Source: CAYXAA01 sp964462985 (GTDB lineage Bacteria; Pseudomonadota; Alphaproteobacteria; Rhizobiales; Stappiaceae). Taken from it: a stretch of DNA of 64,000 bases. This document shows, one piece after another, positions 16,517 to 25,969 of this stretch. The translations under genes were made by a program, and so were the position numbers. The DNA is taken from contig CAYXAA010000016.1 of NCBI GenBank assembly GCA_964462985.1, positions 1 to 64,000 on the forward strand, given 5' to 3'. The notes beneath the pieces are model-generated. The model was given only the letters and a program-made list of their open reading frames with translations, did not search any database and was not told the DNA's origin. The number at the start of each line of letters is the position of its first letter. Position 1 is the first letter of the stretch.

Positions 16517-17059
16517 TTAAGCGACCTTCTCTTTGGCTGCGGCAGCGATCGTGTTGCGAAGGGCGTTGGGATGAGAACTGGTCGGCTTCTGCTTCCGGAT
16601 ATCGCCGATGATGCGGGCCGGCACGCCGGCGACGATCGCAAAATCCGGCACGTCGCGAGTCACGACAGCGCCTGCGCCGACCAATGCGTAGCTGCCGATG
16701 GTGACACCACAAACGACCGTAGAATTCGACCCCAGCGATGCCCCCCGGCGAACGAGAGTGGGTGTGCACTCCCAATCGCCGTCACGTTGCAGCGACCCGT
16801 CATCGTTGGTGGCGCGAGGGAACAGGCCATTGGTGAACATCACTCCATGGGCGATCATGACCTCGTCCTCGATCACGACACCCTCACAGATGAAGGAGTG
16901 AGAGGAGATCTTGCAAAGATTGCCAATCGTGGTGTTCTTCTGAATTTCGACGAATGGCCCAATCCTCGTCTGCGACCCGATCCGGCAACCGTAAATGTTC
17001 ACCAGGTCTGGATGCGTCACGACGACGTCTGCGGCGATGTCACTGTCTGCTATTGGCAT
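16517..17059 (-). CDS. Left-handed beta-helix sugar N-acetyltransferase, WlbB/WbpD-like
   Basis: A 180-aa hexapeptide-repeat transferase that acetylates an amino nucleotide sugar with acetyl-CoA. Repeated I/V-G-x units are visible ('IYGCRIGSQTRIGPFVEIQKNTTIGNLCKI', split by turns). 'IAHGVMFTNGLFPRA' and the C-terminal 'VGAGAVVTRDVPDFAIVAGVPARIIG' are typical of WlbB/WbpD. The ATG at 17059 removes a basic upstream extension. It is the first gene of the amino-sugar operon. The promoter should lie in the 286-nt spacer to 17345, where no gene is evident. Confidence 0.9.
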   Translation of the reverse strand: MPIADSDIAADVVVTHPDLVNIYGCRIGSQTRIGPFVEIQKNTTIGNLCKISSHSFICEGVVIEDEVMIAHGVMFTNGLFPRATNDDGSLQRDGDWECTPTLVRRGASLGSNSTVVCGVTIGSYALVGAGAVVTRDVPDFAIVAGVPARIIGDIRKQKPTSSHPNALRNTIAAAAKEKVA

Positions 17060-17345
17060 GGCTGGCGATCCCCGCGTCCGGGCAAGCTGGCTTGCCTGCG
17101 TTCGATGCACTCCGCTTCAGTAGCGCGGATTGGGGCCCGTGAAACCGGCGCAATATGGGGAACCGTCGAAGGGTAAGCGGGTCTACTACCATTGACGGAT
17201 ATCAGCGACAGGGAGACGCGACAGTATTGCCGGGATGCGATCGCGGTCGTCAGGGCCGCGTTCCAACGCCACGCTGCGGAAGGGATAAAGGGAAGTGAAC
17301 TCCGCCTCGAGCGACCGCACGCAACGGTGCCACGCCACTTGCCAT

Positions 17346-18086
17346 TCAACGACGAGTGGCCGTTCGAACGACCTGAGAGGCGAGAACATACCCGCTACCC
17401 CTAACGTTTCGAATGATCCCTTCGGTGTCGCATATGCTGGCCATCTTTCGTCTGAGACGACCCACCTGATTGTCCACGAAGCGGTCATTCCCGAACCAGC
17501 CCTGTCCTTTGATGGAGGTCATGATCACCTCCCGGGACAGCACCTGATGCGGGTGGTCGAGAAAGAGGCCAAGTAGTTTGTATTCGGCCTCGGTAAGGGG
17601 GCATGAATTTCCGTTGGGAGCTGACAGTTCCCGCAAGTTATGGACCAACGACCAGCCGCTGAACGAGGTTGTCGTCGTGACCTCCTCGCCGGTACGTTCG
17701 TTGTTCCACCGCCTCAACACGGCCTTAATGCGCGCTGTGACCTCACGAATATAGAAAGGTTTGGAAATATAATCGTCGGCGCCGAGCTCCAGGCCGAGCA
17801 CCCTGTCGACCGGTTCGGACTTCCCCGTGATCAGTATGATCGCTGTGTCAAAACGCTCGCGGATCATCCGCATCAGATGGAGGCCATCCTCCCGTCTCAA
17901 CCGGAGATCGAGCGTAACAAGACTGATAGGTAACTCGTCAAGAATTCTAAGCAATTCCCGCCCGCTGGACGCCTCCGTGACTTGGTAGCCCTCCGACTCT
18001 AGCGATGCCCGGAGTATCGACCTTATCCGTGCGTCGTCGTCGACCACCGCAATTCGGGTGGCCTCACATGAAGAATGGACTGGCAA
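17346..18086 (-). CDS. OmpR/PhoB-family response regulator
   Basis: About 246 aa if translation begins at the TTG at 18086 (ribosome site GGAAGG); a TTG at 18107 adds seven residues. The receiver domain keeps acidic residues 'VVDDDAR', phosphoacceptor Asp in 'LVTLDLRL', Thr in 'LITGKSE' and Lys in 'DYISKPF'. A C-terminal winged helix follows ('LTEAEYKLLGLFLDHPHQVLSREVI' to 'IRNVRGSGYVLAS'). No histidine kinase is adjacent. It probably tunes transcription of the polysaccharide genes around it (inference from position). Confidence 0.88.
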   Translation of the reverse strand: MPVHSSCEATRIAVVDDDARIRSILRASLESEGYQVTEASSGRELLRILDELPISLVTLDLRLRREDGLHLMRMIRERFDTAIILITGKSEPVDRVLGLELGADDYISKPFYIREVTARIKAVLRRWNNERTGEEVTTTTSFSGWSLVHNLRELSAPNGNSCPLTEAEYKLLGLFLDHPHQVLSREVIMTSIKGQGWFGNDRFVDNQVGRLRRKMASICDTEGIIRNVRGSGYVLASQVVRTATRR

Positions 18087-18189
18087 TTTCAGCCTTCCCC
18101 CCAGCAATTTCTGAGTCTGAAAAAATGCTCGTTAACGATCCAATCCAAATTCTAATTGATTCCAGATTGATTCAAATGCTTGTATTGAA

Positions 18190-18218
18190 TTGATTGTCAA
18201 GATCGCTTTAGATATATG
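18190..18218 (+). promoter_or_regulatory. Candidate sigma-70-like promoter for the NarL-type regulator
   Basis: TTGATT (18190-18195), a 17-nt spacer and TATATG (18213-18218), in the AT-rich spacer between the two divergent regulators. It would give an approximately 80-nt leader before the ATG at 18307. Confidence 0.35.
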
Positions 18219-18306
18219 TAGCAAATGCTCTGCCATTCAGATGCATATGTTAGAGCAAATACTTAAAATTAGAATATATACGAAAGCGGTAACGTGGGGG
18301 GCAAAA

Positions 18307-19080
18307 ATGATTAATATGCCTATCTCCGATCGATCCGAACAATCAAAATCAGAAGAAGTCAATTATAGTCATAAGTCGAATCCATATTTTCAGGATTATG
18401 ATCCAGGAAGGGCGAACGTACTTCTACTGGACAAACGAGCGCTATCAAGAGAGTGCTTTGCAGCACTGCTAAATTCATGTGACTCTGGTGTACGAGCGAA
18501 AGCTTTTGCATCAATTGAAGATTGGTTCCAGAGCGAAGATGTAAATTTTCCCGTTTCTGTAGTTTTACTTAACATAGGCAATGCAAAGCTCAGCGATCAA
18601 GGGCTCGCGCATGAACTGACAAGGGCCGTTGCCAAGTTCGGCTCAATCCCTCTCGTGGTTTTAGGTGACGTAGAGGAACTTATGCATATCATACGGGCGA
18701 TAGAATGCGGCGTTCGGGGCTACATTCCATCATCTGTTGGGATCAGTATTTGCATTGAGGCGCTTAAGCTGACAATTGCAGGAGGCATTTACATTCCTGC
18801 CAATTCGGTGGTTGCCATGAGCAAGGTCATCGAGGGCAACGAAGCGGTTCAGCCTTTTGCGGGAATGTTCACACCACGCCAAGCCGAAGTTCTCATGGCC
18901 CTGCGCCAAGGCAAAGCGAATAAAATAATTGCCTATGAACTGAATATGCGCGAGAGCACCGTGAAGGTGCATATACGCAACATTATGAGAAAGCTCAGAT
19001 GCACCAATCGTACAGAGGTAGCATTCAAGATAAACGACATCCTCCGTCCGGATTCAGCGCCGAGATCAGCGGACGTTTAG
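18307..19080 (+). CDS. NarL/LuxR-type regulator with degenerate receiver domain
   Basis: A 257-aa protein. The ATG at 18307 follows GGGGGG; an upstream start at 18190 would lie inside the proposed promoter. Residues 36-170 have the shape of a receiver domain, but the phosphoacceptor position reads 'VVLLNIGN' (Asn89 instead of Asp), the acidic pair is reduced ('LLLDKRAL'), and the conserved Lys is replaced ('GYIPSSV'). Residues 186-250 form an intact LuxR helix-turn-helix ('LTPRQAEVL'-like start, 'NKIIAYELNMRESTVKVHIRNIMRKL'). The gene is markedly more AT-rich than its neighbours, consistent with acquisition from elsewhere. It probably acts without phosphorylation. Confidence 0.85.
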   Translation: MINMPISDRSEQSKSEEVNYSHKSNPYFQDYDPGRANVLLLDKRALSRECFAALLNSCDSGVRAKAFASIEDWFQSEDVNFPVSVVLLNIGNAKLSDQGLAHELTRAVAKFGSIPLVVLGDVEELMHIIRAIECGVRGYIPSSVGISICIEALKLTIAGGIYIPANSVVAMSKVIEGNEAVQPFAGMFTPRQAEVLMALRQGKANKIIAYELNMRESTVKVHIRNIMRKLRCTNRTEVAFKINDILRPDSAPRSADV

Positions 19081-19130
19081 TCTGCGCAGGTCAGATATCG
19101 GAATGCTGGACAGCTTGACGGGGCCTGAGC

Positions 19131-19166
19131 CACTTGCCTGCGTCCAGTGCGCAGGCAAGTGCGTTT
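19131..19166 (+). terminator. Strong hairpin, probable terminator of the NarL-type regulator
   Basis: The perfect 12-bp arms CACTTGCCTGCG (19131-19142) and CGCAGGCAAGTG (19150-19161) enclose a 7-nt loop, followed by CGTTTCCCC. The stem is excellent but the T-tract is short. It lies 50 nt after the stop and between convergent genes. Confidence 0.6.
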
Positions 19167-19249
19167 CCCCTTGTTCGAGCAACGTATGCCGACAGCAGAA
19201 CGCCGTGGCTCGACCGTAACGCATTGGGTGCTGCGGGTAATTGGTTCCT

Positions 19250-20323
19250 TCACGACCCGTAGATATCATTGCGACCGACTTCCAGGGAGATCGTGCGCAG
19301 ATCGGCCTCAACCATTTCGGCCACCAGCTCGCCAAAGCTCGTTCTGTGTCTCCAGCCGAGACGCTGGCGTGCTTTCGACGGATCGCCGAGTAGGAAATCA
19401 ACTTCGTTCGGTCGGAAGTAGCGGGGATCTACCTCTATGATTTCTTTGCCGGTTCGTACGCAGATTCCCTTCTCGAACATGCCTTGACCGGACCATTCGA
19501 TCCGTCGGTCGACGACCTCGAAAGCCCGTTCGACGAACTCGCGAACCGTGTGACTCTCGCCAGTCGCCAATACGTAGTCGTCGGGCAGCGGTTGCTGCAG
19601 AATGCGCCACATGCCCTCGACATAGTCCCGGGCATGGCCCCAGTCACGCCTGGCATCAAGGTTTCCAAGTCGAAGTTTGGGTTGGCGGCCGCACTCGATG
19701 GCTGCAACGCCACGCGTGATCTTGCGGGTGACGAATGTCTCGCCTCGCAACGGGCTTTCGTGATTGAACAGAATGCCGTTCGAGGCATGTAGGCCATAGG
19801 CGTCACGATAGTTCACGGTGATCCAGTAAGCATAGAGCTTGGCGGTGGCATAGGGACTGCGGGGAGCGAAGCACGTGCGTTCGTTCTGGGCCGAGAGACT
19901 TGAATTGCCGAACAACTCCGAGGTCGACGCCTGGTAGAATCTGGTCCTTTCGGCAAGGCCTAGCAGCCGGATCGCTTCGAGCAGCCTCAGTGGGCCGAGC
20001 GCATCAGCATTGGCGGTATACTCCGGGGTTTCGAAGCTGACCTGGACATGGCTTTGCGCACCGAGGTTATAGACTTCGTCCGGCTGGATTTCCTGCAGGA
20101 TCCGGCAAAGGTTTGTCGCATCAGTGAGGTCACCGTAATGAAGCCGAAAGCGCACGTCCGGTTCATGCGGATCTTGATAAATGTGGTCGACGCGTTGTGT
20201 GTTGAAGGATGACGAGCGCCGTTTCAGGCCATGGACGCGATAGCCCTTCGCGAGCAAGAGTTCGCTCAGGTAGGCGCCGTCCTGCCCGGTCACGCCAATG
20301 ATGAGGGCTGTCTTTTCGCTCAA
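19250..20323 (-). CDS. gmd: GDP-mannose 4,6-dehydratase
   Basis: A 357-aa dehydratase that makes GDP-4-keto-6-deoxymannose, the precursor of GDP-L-fucose and GDP-rhamnose. Diagnostic motifs include 'IIGVTGQDGAYLSELLL', 'VHGLKRRSSSFNTQRVDHIY', 'YNLGAQSHVQVSFE' and 'SPYATAKLYAYWI' (YxxxK). Translation starts at TTG (20323). It is the last gene of the minus-strand export operon, 195 nt after the Wzc-like gene. The partner GDP-fucose synthase is 20 kb away at 40241, so the pathway is split across the cluster. Confidence 0.95.
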   Translation of the reverse strand: MSEKTALIIGVTGQDGAYLSELLLAKGYRVHGLKRRSSSFNTQRVDHIYQDPHEPDVRFRLHYGDLTDATNLCRILQEIQPDEVYNLGAQSHVQVSFETPEYTANADALGPLRLLEAIRLLGLAERTRFYQASTSELFGNSSLSAQNERTCFAPRSPYATAKLYAYWITVNYRDAYGLHASNGILFNHESPLRGETFVTRKITRGVAAIECGRQPKLRLGNLDARRDWGHARDYVEGMWRILQQPLPDDYVLATGESHTVREFVERAFEVVDRRIEWSGQGMFEKGICVRTGKEIIEVDPRYFRPNEVDFLLGDPSKARQRLGWRHRTSFGELVAEMVEADLRTISLEVGRNDIYGS

Positions 20324-20518
20324 AGCGGTCGTTCCCGTTGTTGTTCGGTGCCCAGTTTGCAGTCGGGAGTCGGCAAATACATCTTGCCATTTTGGTTAGC
20401 TGCAAAGGGGGTAGAGCCTTCGCCAAAAGCAGTGTGAACGACGACGTTGCAGGCTCGGCGGATCGTGATGGAGCCGGTGCTTCAATTGGAGTGCAGGGGT
20501 GCTCGACATTCGATCATG

Positions 20519-22723
20519 TCAAGTGAAACTGCGATGATACGCTTGGAACGACCGGCGGAAAAACTCGGCGTCCTTGTAGTCGTAGAGAGCGTGGCGAGCC
20601 GGCCGAACCATGTTGATGGCGAGCAAAATGTCCGCGTCGCAGGTGGCCTCCAGACGTGAGATCGCGGCCTCGATCGAGCGCCGGTAGGTTCGACCCCAGC
20701 GTACGACGAGCAACGTGCGCTTGGCCAAACCGGCGAGGTCGGCGATCTCCGCGACGGCGAGAACAGGCGAGCTGTCCACGATGACGATGCAGTCGTCAGC
20801 CCTGGCGACGTCGATGACTTGACGCATCCGCCCAATATCGATGCCAGTGTTCAAGCGGCTTGCGCCACAGCCGATGAAGTGGAAGCCCCATTCGTCGTTG
20901 TAGGTGATCACCGACTTGAGATCTGCCTCTCCATTGAGGTGCTCGCAAAGGCCTGGTCCGGTTGGATGCCTGAGAATGCGAGAGAGCAGACCGTAACGGA
21001 GATCCGCATCAACCAGAAGGATGGATTTGCCCTCAGCAGCCAGATCTGCCGCGATCGACAACGCGATCGTTGTTTTTCCCGCGCGGGTTAGGGCGGAAGT
21101 CACGACGACACTTTCGGGAAACTCACCGGCATTCAACCGGGCGAACGCCTGTTGCGTGGCGCGCAGGCCCTGGTGAAAGAACCCACCCGGGATGCGGTGG
21201 TCGCGCTCGAGACGCAATCGCTCCTGCCGGGTAAGGCAAGGGAGAAGTCCCGCGGGCAGGATCCCGTGCAGCCCTCGTAGTTGCTCCGGGCTCCGGACCG
21301 CCGTATCCGACAGCTCCCGTGCAAGTCCGGCGGCAAATGCCACTGAACCGGCGGCCACGAATGCGACGAGACCGAAGAAGACCTTGCCTCGCCCGATGGG
21401 GTGGAGTGGCACGGATGCCGGTGACAGCACTTCCAGATTCGCAAGGGGCTGTTCGACGTGGCCGGAGAGGGAGCGTCTCTGCTCCTCCAGCCGTTCGAGG
21501 GACGCCTGCTCGACTTCGGCGCTGCGACGCAGATCCTGTAGGCCGACCATGGCGGAACTGATGGCCGCAAGTCTGGTGCGGGCCTCCCTGGTCTGTGCAT
21601 CTATTGCCGCTTCCTCTCGCGCGAGGCTGTCTAGCTTGGCCTGTTGAGCAAGGCGGAACTGTTCGATGGCGATTCCCAGCTCCGCCTTGGTCTTAGCGAT
21701 CCTGGAGCGTAGGTCCGCCACCTCCTTGGATTGCTCGCCATGGGTTTGCTGAAGCTGCGCCAAGGTAAGCAATTGGAGCCGGAGATCTCGCTGTAGGTCG
21801 GCGACAAATTGCGAACCGACCATGTCTGCACTCAGCGACCAGTCGTCCGATGCTTGCGAGCCAGCGATGGTGCTGGCAACCTCCGCACGCTGACGCAGGA
21901 TTTCGGCGTGACGCGAGTGAAGAACGGCGATGGCCGCAATCGCTTCGCTCTGTGCTTCCGGGGACGAGATGCCGTTTTCTCTGCCGAAGCGTGCGACCGC
22001 CTGTTGTGCGGTTGCAAGACGCTGCTTCTGCTCGGCGATGCGCATGTCAAGCCATGCTCCGACCATCTGCAGTCGTTTGCGCGCTTCCACCTTGCGGCGT
22101 TCGAGGTAGATCTCCATGAGCTTGTCGGGAACCGCGGCGGCCACCTCGGGATCCTTCGACTTGAAACCGATCTGAACGACATTGGTGCCGCCGTAACGTG
22201 TGACTGACAGGGCATTGTAGTAGTTGGTCAGGACCAGTTGCATCTGCTCTGCGGGCTGCCTGCTGGCCGTCCCATCAGCGGACTGGCGGCCGGAGAACAC
22301 GCGGCGCAACCGGGTGAGAGGCCAGGTCGGCCGGAGTACCGGATTGAATTCTTCGCGTTGCGTTAAACCCAGCTCCTCGACGACGCGAACGGCAACGTCC
22401 CGGGCGAGAATGCGCTCCAGTTCCATTGAAAGGTCGAACGGTTCGCCGGGCATTGCCTCAGTAGCCAGCAGCGCCGAAGTCAGCGGGCCTTCAACGAGAA
22501 GCCGCGACTCGGCGTGATAGACTTTCGGCAAGCTGAGGATGATAGGCAGGGCGGTGAGGAACGTTAGAGCGCCAACGATTAGGATTAAGGCAATGCGGCG
22601 GCGAACGAAACGGAAGAACCAGGAGAGATCGAATTCGTCGGCCCGCGGCTCGATGGGCAATGGCGCGGCGTAGCTAAGGAGCCGTTTCGCCTGTCTGTCC
22701 GAGTGCGAAAACGTTCTGGTCAT
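20519..22723 (-). CDS. Wzc/ExoP-like polysaccharide co-polymerase with BY-kinase domain
   Basis: A 734-aa inner-membrane protein controlling polysaccharide chain length and export. It has an N-terminal Wzz domain with a transmembrane segment near residue 40 ('RIALILIVGALTFLTALPIIL'), a long periplasmic coiled coil (about residues 190-410) and a second membrane segment near 430. The cytoplasmic kinase follows: Walker A 'ALTRAGKTTIALSIAADLA', A' 'ILLVDADLR' and Walker B 'CIVIVDSSPVL'. The C-terminus has only a short tyrosine cluster ('LYDYKDAEF...'). The ATG at 22723 overlaps the upstream stop as ATGA. Confidence 0.93.
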   Translation of the reverse strand: MTRTFSHSDRQAKRLLSYAAPLPIEPRADEFDLSWFFRFVRRRIALILIVGALTFLTALPIILSLPKVYHAESRLLVEGPLTSALLATEAMPGEPFDLSMELERILARDVAVRVVEELGLTQREEFNPVLRPTWPLTRLRRVFSGRQSADGTASRQPAEQMQLVLTNYYNALSVTRYGGTNVVQIGFKSKDPEVAAAVPDKLMEIYLERRKVEARKRLQMVGAWLDMRIAEQKQRLATAQQAVARFGRENGISSPEAQSEAIAAIAVLHSRHAEILRQRAEVASTIAGSQASDDWSLSADMVGSQFVADLQRDLRLQLLTLAQLQQTHGEQSKEVADLRSRIAKTKAELGIAIEQFRLAQQAKLDSLAREEAAIDAQTREARTRLAAISSAMVGLQDLRRSAEVEQASLERLEEQRRSLSGHVEQPLANLEVLSPASVPLHPIGRGKVFFGLVAFVAAGSVAFAAGLARELSDTAVRSPEQLRGLHGILPAGLLPCLTRQERLRLERDHRIPGGFFHQGLRATQQAFARLNAGEFPESVVVTSALTRAGKTTIALSIAADLAAEGKSILLVDADLRYGLLSRILRHPTGPGLCEHLNGEADLKSVITYNDEWGFHFIGCGASRLNTGIDIGRMRQVIDVARADDCIVIVDSSPVLAVAEIADLAGLAKRTLLVVRWGRTYRRSIEAAISRLEATCDADILLAINMVRPARHALYDYKDAEFFRRSFQAYHRSFT

Positions 22724-23892
22724 GATGGCCGAACCGATGCGCTGTTTTGCCGGTCGACCGATCGATAAAGGTCTCGGAGCCGGTGCATGTAGGCTTTCAT
22801 GCTGTGGCGGCACCGGTATTGGATCCGCGCGTTGGTGGAAAGGTGCCGGCACAGTTCCGGATCGCGCACGAGACGGGATAGTGCGTCCGCCAGCGCGTCC
22901 ACATCGCCGACGGGAACGAACAGACCGGTTTCGCCATCCGTAATGATTTCGTCATGGGCGCCGACCCGCGTGGTCACCACCGCCAGTCCGGAGGCCATCC
23001 CCTCCACCACCGCCATCGCTAGGCCTTCGGCATGGGACGGTAGCACGAGGATGCGCGCGCGGGCGCGCAGCTTCGCTGTCTGGGCAGCGTCGAGCCAGCC
23101 CGGCATCGAGACGCGATCGTCGAGCCGGAACATGCTTGCGCACTGTCGATAGGCTTCGACAGGTCCGTCTCCCGCCAGAACCGCTGCCCACTGCAGGTTC
23201 GCCATTACAGGGCTTGCCAAAGCCTTCAGCAGCTCTGGAACACCTTTCCGGTCGCTAAGACGCCCCAAGAACAGGATCAGCGGCACTGTCTCGGCCGCAA
23301 TTTCATCGGCCAGTGGCTCCGGCACGCAATTGTGTGCGATGGAAATTCGTCCGTCCTCGACGCCGATAATCCGCGTCAGCGTGTCACGGTCCCGTCGACC
23401 CAGCACGATCACATGATCCGCGTTGCGGAACATCCGGCGTATAAGCCATTGCTGCAAGCAGGAGCGATTAGCAAAATCTGCGGCGTAGTCGTAGTCGTGA
23501 AGATGCAGCACGTAGCGGCAGCCGAGGCTCAACGCGAGCCCAGCGAGAATCTGTTTGCGCGACGTGCTGCCCCGCCCTGCGAGGTGAATATGGTGTATCG
23601 TGGCTCGGTCCGTCAGCCGGTCCCCACACATTACGGCCGCAGCTGAAACCAGTTTCAGAATCGAGCGAGGAGGAAACCACCTTGGTCCACGCGTGTCGAT
23701 GACGGCGTGACAGTCTCCCTCCAAGCGAGCAGCTTCGACAATGTAGCCGACCATTCGGCCGATTCCTCCTCCGCTCTCAAGTCCGCCCGCCACGTAGTGC
23801 CGCACCTTCCTGATCTCACCCGCCGGCCGTGAGGAACGCTTTCCGATTGCGGCGATCGCGCCGAACTCCGACGATGCAAAATCTGGCCACAT
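22720..23892 (-). CDS. Glycosyltransferase, GT-B fold, family 4-like
   Basis: A 390-aa retaining-type glycosyltransferase for repeat-unit assembly at the cytoplasmic membrane. The N-terminal half has 'YVAGGLESGGGIGRMVGYIVEA'. The C-terminal donor domain contains 'ILFLGRLSDRKGVPELLKAL' and the EX7E motif 'EGLAMAVVEGMASGLAVVTTRVG'. The ATG at 23892 overlaps the upstream stop (TAATG); a longer in-frame reading to 24189 is overlap with the neighbouring gene. Donor sugar unknown. Confidence 0.9.
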   Translation of the reverse strand: MWPDFASSEFGAIAAIGKRSSRPAGEIRKVRHYVAGGLESGGGIGRMVGYIVEAARLEGDCHAVIDTRGPRWFPPRSILKLVSAAAVMCGDRLTDRATIHHIHLAGRGSTSRKQILAGLALSLGCRYVLHLHDYDYAADFANRSCLQQWLIRRMFRNADHVIVLGRRDRDTLTRIIGVEDGRISIAHNCVPEPLADEIAAETVPLILFLGRLSDRKGVPELLKALASPVMANLQWAAVLAGDGPVEAYRQCASMFRLDDRVSMPGWLDAAQTAKLRARARILVLPSHAEGLAMAVVEGMASGLAVVTTRVGAHDEIITDGETGLFVPVGDVDALADALSRLVRDPELCRHLSTNARIQYRCRHSMKAYMHRLRDLYRSVDRQNSASVRPS

Positions 23893-24995
23893 TACGCCGC
23901 CATCCCAACGATCCGATCGTAGAGCTTCGCTGCGCTGGCGCCGACTGTCTCGGGTGCGTTCGGGCCGTTCGCCCATCTGAGCGCGTTGGCGCCGAGCTCC
24001 GATCTCAGATGTGAATTGCTCGCCAGTTCGTGGATCGCGTCGGCGAGCGCCTGCGCGTCTGAAGGCGGGATGACCAGCCCCATCCGGCGTGGAGCGACTG
24101 TCTCGCCCAGTTCGCCGACATCGGTTACAATGACAGGCTTGCCGAAGCTGGCGGCGAGGTTCATCACGCCACTTTGGGAAGCCTCGCAATATGGTAGGAC
24201 GACAACGTCGGCGTCGACAAAGAGTTGGGCGACTTCACAGTCCCCGAGGAACCGGTTGTGGACGATGTACTGTGCCGGGTTGCCCATCAGATGGCGGAAC
24301 TGCCAGGCATTGTCGCCGCGGCCAGCGACGACCACGCGAAGGTTGGCAATCCGGTCACCCAGCGCTGCTTCAGCCCGGATCAGGAGTTCAAGTCCCTTGT
24401 AGGCGAAGATTCGCCCAAACAGCAGAACAGTCAGGCAATCGCGGGACGCTTTGCGTTTAATGCCAGCGTGACGTGCGAGGTACGCATAACGCTGGATCGA
24501 GGGATGCGACAGGACATGTACATGGCCGGGCGGCTTCTCGAAACGGTCGATCGCCAGGCGGCGCAAGCCTTCACCGTGCACGATCAGATCTGTTGATTGG
24601 CGGGCAATTAGCCTCGACGCCCATCGTGGTACGCGCCGCGTCTCTGTGTCACCCGGATGAACGTCGATGTCGTGGACTGTCGTCACCAGCGGGATTGGCC
24701 GCCAGAACGGTGCTGCGAAGTTCAGCCAGAGCGTCGAATTGCTCAGAAGATGAATGAGATCCGGCCGCTCCTGCCGGATGAGCTTTGTAAGGGCGAGAAG
24801 AAAGTTTGGGTTGGTTAGACTGCTGTGCCGTGGCCAGTCAAGCAGGCGAAGGTCGACTGAGGGATCGAACCACGACGCCAGACGCGCATAGTTGCGGTGC
24901 GGCACGCCAACGATCACAGATATGTGTCGCGCTACGCCATTGGCATAGGAGATCGTGTAATCCTCGAGTTCGGAGACAAGAAGCAGCGCTTTCAC
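23892..24995 (-). CDS. Glycosyltransferase, GT-B fold, family 4-like
   Basis: A 367-aa glycosyltransferase. 'LLLVSELEDYTISYANGVARHI' opens the acceptor domain, 'LVTTVHDIDVHPGD' resembles the GT4 histidine strand, and the donor domain has 'VLLFGRIFAYKGLELLIRA' and 'EASQSGVMNLAASFGKPVIVTD'. The GTG at 24995 is GTGA-coupled to the preceding GT2 gene and follows GGAG. The middle gene of three successive glycosyltransferases. Linkage and donor unknown. Confidence 0.9.
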   Translation of the reverse strand: MKALLLVSELEDYTISYANGVARHISVIVGVPHRNYARLASWFDPSVDLRLLDWPRHSSLTNPNFLLALTKLIRQERPDLIHLLSNSTLWLNFAAPFWRPIPLVTTVHDIDVHPGDTETRRVPRWASRLIARQSTDLIVHGEGLRRLAIDRFEKPPGHVHVLSHPSIQRYAYLARHAGIKRKASRDCLTVLLFGRIFAYKGLELLIRAEAALGDRIANLRVVVAGRGDNAWQFRHLMGNPAQYIVHNRFLGDCEVAQLFVDADVVVLPYCEASQSGVMNLAASFGKPVIVTDVGELGETVAPRRMGLVIPPSDAQALADAIHELASNSHLRSELGANALRWANGPNAPETVGASAAKLYDRIVGMAA

Positions 24996-25969
24996 CTTGC
25001 AATCTCCGATAGGTCTGACCTCCGCCCCGTTGACGGCAACTGTGCCACGGCACAAACAGCATCGCGCACACGGCGCGCAAGATTCGGCTCGCCAGGAAAC
25101 CTGACACCGTGCCACAGGAGCTCGCATCGGCCAGCGAGACCGATGCCGTTCAGGCGCGCCATCGCAATACGGTGGGGAAGGTGGTCCTCCATCCTCAGAG
25201 GCCGGCGACCACGCGCGATCAGGAAGCGGTTGGTTTCGGCGACGGTCGCTTCCCAATGGGCGATACGACGACGCAGCATTTCCGCATCGTCGACAGATCG
25301 GTACCAATTGTTAGCGTGAATCCGATAGAAGCCGAGGGATTGCGGCAATGCCATCACGCGACCGAGGAAGGGATAGACCCCGACGAGCCAAGCGTCAGCG
25401 GATATACCGAATGTGTCCGGAATCGCGCCAACCTCGTCCCAGGCTGAACGGCGTACCGCAATCGCGGAGGTCATCGGAAATGGCCACCAGCCTGCCGATG
25501 TCTGCAGACGGTTGGAAATGTCGCCGGAACGTAGCGTTCTCGGGATCGGCTTCAGCGTCCAGGATCGATCCGCGCGGACCGGTTGAAGACGGTGATAGAC
25601 GAGGACGATTTCAGGATCAGAACGGAATGCGGCCACAATGTTGGCGACCTTGTTTGCTGACCACCAGTCGTCAGCGTCGAGGAAGCAGATGAAGTCGCCG
25701 CGGCTTGCCCGAACGCCGGCGTTGATCGCAGCGGCCTGGCCGAGATTGGATTGAGCAATCGCAATGATGCGATCGCCGTAATGGCTTAGAACGCCGCGTG
25801 ATCCGTCAGTCGATCCGTCATCAACGACGATGACTTCGATCCCCGGTCCTTTCTGCTCCAAGGCGCTGTCGATGGCCTCGCCCAAAAATTGCCCATAGTT
25901 GTAGTTGTTTAGCACCACGCTAACGATCGGTGGGGCGATTAGAGGACGTTCCGCGCGCCTGGCCGTCAT
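24992..25969 (-). CDS. Glycosyltransferase family 2
   Basis: A 325-aa GT-A enzyme (inverting). 'PIVSVVLNNYNYGQFLGEAIDSAL' opens the fold, 'VIVVDDGSTDGSRGVL' binds nucleotide, and 'DFICFLDADDWW' is the DXD metal motif (near residue 98). The ATG at 25969 overlaps the ExoF-like stop (ATGA). A hydrophobic C-terminal anchor is not obvious. It probably adds one sugar of the repeat unit. Confidence 0.92.
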   Translation of the reverse strand: MTARRAERPLIAPPIVSVVLNNYNYGQFLGEAIDSALEQKGPGIEVIVVDDGSTDGSRGVLSHYGDRIIAIAQSNLGQAAAINAGVRASRGDFICFLDADDWWSANKVANIVAAFRSDPEIVLVYHRLQPVRADRSWTLKPIPRTLRSGDISNRLQTSAGWWPFPMTSAIAVRRSAWDEVGAIPDTFGISADAWLVGVYPFLGRVMALPQSLGFYRIHANNWYRSVDDAEMLRRRIAHWEATVAETNRFLIARGRRPLRMEDHLPHRIAMARLNGIGLAGRCELLWHGVRFPGEPNLARRVRDAVCAVAQLPSTGRRSDLSEIAR

